Made by a program: the position numbers and the translations under genes
Notes under the pieces: generated by a model
Databases searched by the model: none
What the model saw: only the letters and a program-made list of their open reading frames with translations
What the model was told of the DNA's origin: nothing
Shown: positions 6,014 to 10,614 of the stretch, piece by piece
Numbering within the stretch: position 1 is the first letter of the stretch
How the letters are laid out: every line of letters starts with the position of its first letter
Source of the DNA: CAZDML01 sp964506645
GTDB taxonomy: Bacteria > Elusimicrobiota > Elusimicrobia > 2-01-FULL-59-12
DNA length: 12,792 bases
Assembly: GCA_964506645.1 (NCBI GenBank)
Contig: CAZDML010000056.1
Span: forward strand, 1 to 12,792
Reading direction: 5' to 3'

Positions 6014-6618
6014 GGGTATTTAACAAAACAGCCATAGGCTTTGGTTTGTGGCTGGCTGATGGGGCGGCCAGAGAGCCCTTCATCCAGGGCTTGCGCGACA
6101 TAATTTTTGGACTGCGGAATATCGTTCGGGTTGGCAGACGGATGATCGTCGATGGCGCCCTGGTACACCAGTTTTCCTTCCGGATTAATGATGAACAGGT
6201 GCGGGGTCGATTTCGCGCCGTAAAGATGGCCGATCGTACCGCTCGGATCCAAGAGGGTTGCCGTGTTTTGCGCGCCCCGCTGCTGACGGTCGGCGGCCGC
6301 TTGAGGCGGTGTAATAAAGCCTTCCTTGCCGGCTGCGGACGAATCGATGGAAAACCAGATGACACCGCGCTGCGTATAGGCGCCCTGTAAGCGTTGCATG
6401 TTGCCCGGGACGTAATGCTTTTTCACGAACGGACACTGTGGATTAAACCATTCCAGCACCATCCAACGTCCTTTGTACGTGGCGGAACTGTATGTTTTTC
6501 CGTCGCTGCCGGAGAGGGAAAACTCCGGGGCCTTTTGTCCGATCGCGAGGTCGCTCCAAGCGGGGCTCGTGCAGCTGATAAGGGCAACGGCCGCTACGAG
6601 GGTGTGCAGGGCTTTCAT
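6010..6618 (-). CDS. Exported thioredoxin-fold protein (peroxiredoxin-like, redoxin)
   Basis: 202 residues from ATG 6618, with AAGGAG at 6624-6629 and a 5-nt spacer. The N-terminus is a signal peptide. L13-I-S-C16 fits a lipobox, so it may be a lipoprotein; cleavage near S22 (PAWS) as a soluble periplasmic protein is the alternative. The fold starts at IGQKAPEFSLSGSDGKTYS, with the active-site segment W57-F-N-P-Q-C62-PFVKKHY, TPHLFIINPEGKLVYQGAIDD, and a C-terminal YGC197FVKY. This matches the PRX_like1 branch of the AhpC/TSA-redoxin superfamily: one peroxidatic-type Cys, no CxxC, and a conserved C-terminal Cys that could resolve it. Thiol redox or peroxide chemistry is inferred. The gene starts 16 nt after the stop of the one-TM protein, and its stop overlaps the exonuclease start. 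Confidence 0.9.
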   Translation of the reverse strand: MKALHTLVAAVALISCTSPAWSDLAIGQKAPEFSLSGSDGKTYSSATYKGRWMVLEWFNPQCPFVKKHYVPGNMQRLQGAYTQRGVIWFSIDSSAAGKEGFITPPQAAADRQQRGAQNTATLLDPSGTIGHLYGAKSTPHLFIINPEGKLVYQGAIDDHPSANPNDIPQSKNYVAQALDEGLSGRPISQPQTKAYGCFVKYP

Positions 6619-6634
6619 CAGGACTCCTTACGGG

Positions 6635-7042
6635 TTATCGTGTGGGGGCTGCGTCATCGGCGGTGCGGACGCCGGTCACAAAATACTGCGTGTCCCCGAA
6701 CGCTGACATCGGGATCCCACGGTGTTGTTCGTAGTGCAGCGAAACACGTTTGCCCAGCGTCTGTTCGATTTCCTGGGCGACACGGTCTTCGCGTACAGTA
6801 AATTCAAAAATCTGCGGCATGGCGCCGGGCAGGTTGGCCATGGCCAGTTCACCTTCCCAGGTTTTAAACATCCATCCTTTTTTAGAGATCTTCTGTACAA
6901 AGCCCGAGCGTTCACCGTGAGCGTACACATAGGTGAGCGTAGCCCAGGTCCAGAGTGCAAAAAGCAGAACGGGAGTGAGCAGAATGCTCAGCAGCCAGGT
7001 TTTCCAGGGAAACGGTTTGCGGGGTTCAAGTTCGACCGTCAT
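6635..7042 (-). CDS. Conserved one-TM membrane protein of unknown function
   Basis: 135 residues from ATG 7042, overlapping the upstream stop as ATGA. One membrane segment at about 14-38 (KTWLLSILLTPVLLFALWTWATLTY) follows a short cytoplasmic N-terminus. The rest would be periplasmic: GERSGFVQKISKKGWMFKTWEGELAM, PGAMPQIFEFTVRED, LGKRVSLHYEQHRGIP, GDTQYFVTGV. This pattern (ERSGFVQK.SKKGW..KTWEGEL ... LHYEQH.G.P ... GDT.YFVT) belongs to a widespread conserved family. I recall it being labelled 6-phosphogluconate dehydrogenase in databases, but nothing of that enzyme is present, so I do not use that name. Function unknown. Confidence 0.85.
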   Translation of the reverse strand: MTVELEPRKPFPWKTWLLSILLTPVLLFALWTWATLTYVYAHGERSGFVQKISKKGWMFKTWEGELAMANLPGAMPQIFEFTVREDRVAQEIEQTLGKRVSLHYEQHRGIPMSAFGDTQYFVTGVRTADDAAPTR

Positions 7043-7683
7043 GGGATCATTTTAGCTTTTTGGTGACGCGTGCGAACACGTTGTCCCTGTGCGATGTCCC
7101 AGCGCGTCACGGCCTCTTCGATCATGACGAGCGCGCCCTTTTGCCATTGGTAGGTCCACTGCGTATCAGTTTCCAGTCCATCTTGATCAAAGTCGATGGC
7201 CGTGCTTTTCAAGAGGCGAGCGCCGGCATCCCAGGCGAGCCCGGGCAGATGGCTAAGTTCTTCGTGATAGACAAAGTGGGCGGATGCAGGCTCGTAGAGC
7301 CAGAAGTGGTCGGTCTCACTACAGAAGCGAGACTCGTAGCAGAGCGCATTGGAAACGATCAAGTCGCGATACCCGTCAAAGTTGATGTCATCGGTGCGCA
7401 AGACGACTTGGCGCGTATCGCTAACGCGGACCAGCACGTCCTGGTGCAGCACAGCGGTATCGGCGGCCTCAAGCAGGATTCGGATGCGGGCACCCTCTTC
7501 GCCTTTGGGGGTCGGTGTTTTTTCCAAGATGGCATAGAGCGGGGGGAGTTTGTCGTTGATAGGAATGCGGCAACGACGGATTTCGCGCAGGTGCAGCGAT
7601 TCAAATTCCGGTGAAAGCGCCATCCGGCAAAGCACAGAATCGGTCGAAGGCCCCGCCTCTGTCGCAAACAGGGCGGTTGCCAT
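7039..7683 (-). CDS. XAC2610-like periplasmic protein with two DxDxDG calcium-type loops; true start upstream
   Basis: 214 residues from the first ATG at 7683, but the real gene probably starts earlier. The open frame continues upstream and reads KTSKRNCHFALAELFLPLF before that ATG and MATALFA after it, a clear signal peptide (basic, then hydrophobic, then a cut near LFA-TEA). No ATG, GTG or TTG exists there; candidates are ATA 7743 or CTG 7710. Counting from 7683, residues D99-I-N-F-D103-G-Y-R-D107 and D164-F-D-Q-D168-G look like calcium-binding loops, the first as in XAC2610 repeats (DINFDGYRDL ... FWLYEPASAHFVYHEELSHLPG). Two pairs of Cys may form disulphides. It is likely periplasmic, function unknown. 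Its stop overlaps the next ATG. Confidence 0.8.
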   Translation of the reverse strand: MATALFATEAGPSTDSVLCRMALSPEFESLHLREIRRCRIPINDKLPPLYAILEKTPTPKGEEGARIRILLEAADTAVLHQDVLVRVSDTRQVVLRTDDINFDGYRDLIVSNALCYESRFCSETDHFWLYEPASAHFVYHEELSHLPGLAWDAGARLLKSTAIDFDQDGLETDTQWTYQWQKGALVMIEEAVTRWDIAQGQRVRTRHQKAKMIP

Positions 7684-7723
7684 GAACAGAGGCAGGAACA
7701 GCTCCGCCAGTGCGAAGTGACAA

Positions 7724-7999
7724 TTACGCTTCGAGGTCTTTATCTTCTTCTTTGTCCTTTCGAATGAAATACACCGAACCGATCACGCCCAGAAGGACGA
7801 CCACGACAACGATCGCCAGGGTGGAATGCATCGCTTCACTGTCTTGCAAATGGCCCGCTTTGGCTTTGCTTTCTTCCAGTTTTTGATCGGCGGCTGGAGC
7901 CACGGCACTGTCGGCATGCACGCGCGGGATGGGTGTCAGGACCGTCAGCCCGGCGGTCAGCGGCAGCATGAGAATCCACGACGTCTTTGGGATATTCAT
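7724..7999 (-). CDS. Small exported membrane protein, 91 residues
   Basis: ATG 7999 has a near-perfect Shine-Dalgarno, AAGGAGG at 8005-8011, 5 nt away. Residues 1-29 look like a signal peptide (KTSWILMLPLTAGLTVLTPIPRVHA, cut before Asp-Ser). A polar Ala/Lys/Glu region follows (about 31-57), then a membrane segment at about 60-79 (STLAIVVVVVLLGVIGSVYF) and a strongly charged cytoplasmic tail RKDKEEDKDLEA. The topology would be type I. No family recognised. The downstream gene's signal peptide coding probably overlaps its 3' end. It is the first gene with a strong ribosome binding site after an 81-nt gap holding a hairpin. Confidence 0.8.
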   Translation of the reverse strand: MNIPKTSWILMLPLTAGLTVLTPIPRVHADSAVAPAADQKLEESKAKAGHLQDSEAMHSTLAIVVVVVLLGVIGSVYFIRKDKEEDKDLEA

Positions 8000-8019
8000 G
8001 ACAACCTCCTTAAGGTCCG

Positions 8020-8051
8020 CCCTAAGTATGCCCCTTTTTGGGGCGCTTGGG
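8020..8051. promoter_or_regulatory. Imperfect hairpin in the gap before the 91-residue gene
   Basis: On the plus strand GCCCC (8030-8034), TTTTT, GGGGC (8040-8044) forms the inner stem. CCC-T-AAG (8020-8026) pairs with CTTGGG (8046-8051) as an outer stem, with a one-base bulge and a small internal loop. In the minus-strand transcript it would form 9 nt before the strong Shine-Dalgarno of the 7999 gene. No U-run follows in either direction, so it is not a standard terminator. A stability or processing hairpin, or an attenuator, is possible. Confidence 0.35.
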
Positions 8052-8080
8052 TAGGGGTGAAAATGCAGGTTAAAACGTGT

Positions 8081-8425
8081 TTAGTTGCGGTGCGGGGCGG
8101 GGGTCGTTTCTTCGACGGAGCCGTCTGGTCGGAGTTTAAACGTTCGAATGGGGGAATAGGGAGACGGGTCCTGGGCGAGGAGATCCCGGCGTTCCGGGAA
8201 GGCCGTTCCGTACTGGAGAAAGTTTTTTCGGGCTTGCTCGAGCGTGACGTTCTCGTTGGGGCTGTCTTCCACGAGGTCGCCGGCGGTGGCCGTGTCCGAG
8301 CCATCGTCCTGCCACCAACAGACCAGGCAGATCTCGGCTTCCCCTCGGGTGGTGAGTGTGCTGTAACCGCAGCAAGGACAGGCGCGGTCTAGATCAGACG
8401 GGCCAAACGGCGGAAGCGCTCCCAT
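8081..8425 (-). CDS. Cysteine-rich CPCC domain protein
   Basis: 114 residues from ATG 8425, starting 3 nt after the stop of rhodanese 1. The N-terminal half shows the CPCC family pattern: A15-C16-P-C18-C19-GYSTLTTRGEAEIC33-LVC36-WWQDDG, then SPNENVTLEQARKNFLQYG. The CxCC...CxxC cysteines are likely to bind zinc. Members are small cytoplasmic proteins of unknown function, sometimes near toxin-immunity genes; nothing here supports such a role. The C-terminal 30 residues are polar and probably disordered. Confidence 0.88.
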   Translation of the reverse strand: MGALPPFGPSDLDRACPCCGYSTLTTRGEAEICLVCWWQDDGSDTATAGDLVEDSPNENVTLEQARKNFLQYGTAFPERRDLLAQDPSPYSPIRTFKLRPDGSVEETTPAPHRN

Positions 8426-8428
8426 ACG

Positions 8429-8752
8429 TTAGTACTGTGGAATGCTGGGGTCGATGTCGGTCGACCAGGCGTCGATGCCGCCAGCCAGGTTCATGACATT
8501 GGTAAATCCTTTGGCACGCAAATAACCGCAGGCTTGCATGCTGCGAAAGCCGTGATGGCAATGCACGATGATCGGTGTGTCTTTGGGCCAGGCGAGCACC
8601 TGATCCATGACCTCTTGTGTGTTCACAAGTAGGGCTTCTTTAATTTTGGCTGTCTGGACTTCCTCATCGGTGCGGACATCGATCAGTTTGGCATTGGAAT
8701 GGGTTTTTAAAAATTCTACAGCTTGCGTGGGCAGGAGTTCGGGAATACTCAT
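8429..8752 (-). CDS. Rhodanese-like sulfurtransferase 1
   Basis: 107 residues, a single rhodanese domain: VEFLKTHSNAKLIDVRTDEE at the start and GGIDAWS near the end. The active-site loop is C65-H-H-G-F-R70 followed by Ser, the normal CxxGxR form, so it should be competent for persulfide transfer in the cytoplasm. No signal peptide. It starts 9 nt after the stop of rhodanese 2 and precedes the CPCC gene by 3 nt, in one operon. By ungapped hand alignment it shares 52 of 107 residues with its neighbour, so the two arose by duplication. There is no good Shine-Dalgarno. Confidence 0.93.
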   Translation of the reverse strand: MSIPELLPTQAVEFLKTHSNAKLIDVRTDEEVQTAKIKEALLVNTQEVMDQVLAWPKDTPIIVHCHHGFRSMQACGYLRAKGFTNVMNLAGGIDAWSTDIDPSIPQY

Positions 8753-8761
8753 GGACGGCGT

Positions 8762-9085
8762 TTAGTAGCGGGGAATTTTAGGATCGGCCTTTTGCGACCA
8801 GGCGTCGATGCCGCCAGAGATGGTCATGACATTTTTAAAACTCCGACTGCGCAGGAAACTGCCGGCTTTTCGGCTGTCGATCCCCTTGTGGCAGTACAGC
8901 AAAATCGGAGTGCTTTTGGGCCAGGCCAGCATTTTGCGTAGGGTGGTGTTGTCGTTCACGAGAATCGCGCCTTTGATACTTCCGCGGCGGTATTCTTCAT
9001 CGGTGCGGACATCGACCAGCTTAATGCTCGGATCGCTCTTGAGGATGGCGGCGGCTTCTTCGGCGGATATTTCAGGAACTTTCAT
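8762..9085 (-). CDS. Rhodanese-like protein 2, altered active-site loop
   Basis: 107 residues, the tandem paralogue of rhodanese 1 with no gaps in the alignment: IKLVDVRTDEEYRRGSIKGA, then GGIDAWSQKADPKIPRY. The catalytic Cys is kept at C65, but the loop reads C65-H-K-G-I-D70-S-R, with Asp where rhodaneses usually carry Arg. That may change substrate choice or charge in the pocket. The gene has no Shine-Dalgarno; TAGAAT (9092-9097) lies 6 nt before its ATG. It begins 4 nt after the stop of the OYE gene, so it can be both part of that operon and served by its own promoter. Confidence 0.92.
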   Translation of the reverse strand: MKVPEISAEEAAAILKSDPSIKLVDVRTDEEYRRGSIKGAILVNDNTTLRKMLAWPKSTPILLYCHKGIDSRKAGSFLRSRSFKNVMTISGGIDAWSQKADPKIPRY

Positions 9086-9089
9086 GGCG

Positions 9090-10184
9090 CTATTCTACTT
9101 TTTTTGCAGCTGGCGGATAATCGGTATAGCCTTTGGGGTCAAACGTGTAATACGTGGCGGGATCCGACGGCGCCAGCGGAAGCTGGTCTTTAAGCCGGCG
9201 TGGTAAATCGGGATTGCTGATAAATGGGCGAGCAAACGCTACGGCATCCGCCTGGCCTTCGGCAATGACTTTTTCCGCTTTGGCCGCATCGTATTCCCCG
9301 CAGACTATCAAAGCGCCTTGAAACAGAGTGCGGAAGTACGCAGTTGGTACTTCCATGCCGCCGTGACGCAGATCCGCTTCCATCGCTTCAACCAAATGCA
9401 GATAAGCAATTTCCAAAGCGTCGAGTTTTTCAATGGCGACGCTGAACGTGGCCTTCGGATCAGAGTCTTTCATGTCATTGAAAGTGCCGCAGGGAGACAA
9501 GCGGACGCCAACGCGGTCGGCCCCCCAGACGCCGATGACAGCTTCAGTGACTTCCACGAGAAACCGGCTGCGGTTTTCGGCTGAGCCGCCGTAGACGTCC
9601 GTTCGCTGATTGCTTCCATCGCGTAAAAATTGATCGATCAAATAGCCGTTGGCCCCATGAATTTCGACCCCGTCAAACCCGGCTGCTTTCGCACGTTCGG
9701 CCCCTCGGCGGAAGTCCGCCACAATATCGGCAATCTCGGTAATGTCGAGCGCACGCGGTGTGACATAGGGTTTCATCCCCTGGGGTGTATAGAGTTGCCC
9801 CTGAGGTGCCATGGCGGAAGGGGCCACCGGTAGAGCTTCATGGGCTTGAAAGAGCGGATGGGAAATCCGCCCGCAATGCCACAACTGCAGAACGATATGC
9901 CCCCCCGCAGCGTGAACCGCTTTGGTAATTTGCTTCCACCCCTGCACTTGCTCGTCGGAATAAATGCCGGGGGTGTTTGGATAGCCAATGCCCTGAACGG
10001 ACACCACAGTCGCTTCGGTGATGAGCAGTCCGGCCGTCGCGCGCTGTTCGTAATAGGTTGCCATGACCGGCGTGGGCACACGGTTTTCTCCGGCCCGGCA
10101 GCGTGTCATCGGTGCCATGACGATACGGTTAGACAGTTTTAAGGGTCCGATACGGCAGGTGTCAAAAAGGGAGGATATTTTCAT
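9090..10184 (-). CDS. Old yellow enzyme-family FMN-dependent ene-reductase (NemA-like)
   Basis: 364 residues from ATG 10184; three extra codons to ATG 10193 are possible, but that ATG lies inside a TATAAT box. Class I OYE features (numbered from 10193): RIVMAPMT30R, Q103-L-W-H (flavin contacts), H179-G-A-N182-G-Y184 (substrate-binding His/Asn and proton-donor Tyr), then LRDGSNQRTDVYGGSAENRSRF, and AVAFARPFISNPDLPRRL at the phosphate end. It reduces activated C=C bonds or nitro and maleimide compounds with NAD(P)H in the cytoplasm. Length matches the family (about 360). Its stop is 4 nt before rhodanese 2. The gene has no Shine-Dalgarno. NemA is the closest name I would use, but the physiological substrate is not shown. 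Confidence 0.94.
   Translation of the reverse strand: MKISSLFDTCRIGPLKLSNRIVMAPMTRCRAGENRVPTPVMATYYEQRATAGLLITEATVVSVQGIGYPNTPGIYSDEQVQGWKQITKAVHAAGGHIVLQLWHCGRISHPLFQAHEALPVAPSAMAPQGQLYTPQGMKPYVTPRALDITEIADIVADFRRGAERAKAAGFDGVEIHGANGYLIDQFLRDGSNQRTDVYGGSAENRSRFLVEVTEAVIGVWGADRVGVRLSPCGTFNDMKDSDPKATFSVAIEKLDALEIAYLHLVEAMEADLRHGGMEVPTAYFRTLFQGALIVCGEYDAAKAEKVIAEGQADAVAFARPFISNPDLPRRLKDQLPLAPSDPATYYTFDPKGYTDYPPAAKKVE
9091..9106 (-). repeat. Repeated start-region motif, copy 1 (CAAAAAAAGTAGAATA)
   Basis: The minus strand reads CAAAAAAAGTAGAATA, then GCGCC, then ATG 9085. The same sequence with one A fewer, the same 5-nt spacer length and another ATG occurs at 10552-10566. The hexamer TAGAAT (9092-9097) resembles a -10 box, 6 nt before the ATG. 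Here it also encodes the last codons and stop of the OYE gene (Val-Glu-stop). Confidence 0.5.
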
Positions 10185-10191
10185 AGAGTTC

Positions 10192-10197
10192 ATTATA
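10192..10197 (-). promoter_or_regulatory. -10 box TATAAT of the OYE gene, leaderless geometry
   Basis: A perfect TATAAT on the minus strand ends 7 nt before ATG 10184, so transcription would start at or next to the A of the start codon. A weak TTGCAG lies 19 nt upstream as a possible -35. The longer frame start at 10193 overlaps this box. Confidence 0.5.
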
Positions 10198-10255
10198 CGC
10201 GACGCTGGCGCTCACACTGCAATTCTTTGGAAATATTCAGTGGGCGGATAGGAGC

Positions 10256-10546
10256 TTATGCGCCTTCGACAATGCGCAGATCGCGTTCGGCGCCATTGCC
10301 CAGGGCTTTGAGGGCGGCTTGATAAGCGGGGCTGTCGTGTGCGGCAACGGCCTGGGTGACACTGTCAAATTCGATCATAACGACCCGACCGGGGATGCCG
10401 GCTTCGTAGACCTTTGCGGCTTCGCCGCGTACGAGAAAACGCCCGCCGGCGGCAGTAATCGCCGGGCCTGCGAGTTTTTTGTAAGCCTCCATCTTGGCCG
10501 GGTCGTTGACCTTGCGGTAGAGGGTAATCCAGTAGCCTTTTGCCAT
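10256..10546 (-). CDS. DUF1330 family protein
   Basis: 96 residues from ATG 10546. It matches the small dimeric alpha-beta-barrel DUF1330 family: GYWITLYRKVNDPAKMEAYKKLA, GGRFLVRG, GRVVMIEFDSVTQAVAAHDSPAYQAALKAL, ending RDLRIVEGA. Members resemble the antibiotic-biosynthesis monooxygenase fold, but most have no assigned activity. Cytoplasmic, no signal peptide. No Shine-Dalgarno; TAGAAT lies 6 nt before the ATG. The OYE start follows 71 nt downstream with its own TATAAT, so the two are likely separate or only partly joined transcripts. Confidence 0.92.
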   Translation of the reverse strand: MAKGYWITLYRKVNDPAKMEAYKKLAGPAITAAGGRFLVRGEAAKVYEAGIPGRVVMIEFDSVTQAVAAHDSPAYQAALKALGNGAERDLRIVEGA

Positions 10547-10551
10547 GGGGG

Positions 10552-10566
10552 TATTCTACTTTTTTG
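10552..10566 (-). repeat. Repeated start-region motif, copy 2 (CAAAAAAGTAGAATA), with -10-like TAGAAT
   Basis: The minus strand reads CAAAAAAGTAGAATA, then CCCCC, then ATG 10546. TAGAAT (10553-10558) matches TATAAT at five of six positions and lies 6 nt from the ATG, as in the copy at 9091-9106. No convincing -35 at 16-18 nt; TTGTAC lies 14 nt upstream. Unlike copy 1, this one is non-coding. Confidence 0.5.
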
Positions 10567-10614
10567 ATCCTGGTACAACGGAGAAGCGCGATGATTTTTT
10601 TGGCGGAGGGTTGT

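Noticed and set aside
6635..7042. 6-phosphogluconate dehydrogenase label for the one-TM protein
   Set aside because: It is 135 residues with a membrane segment and lacks the Rossmann and catalytic features of that enzyme.
8030..8044. GCCCC-TTTTT-GGGGC as a rho-independent terminator
   Set aside because: No T-run follows the stem on either strand; the T5 is in the loop.
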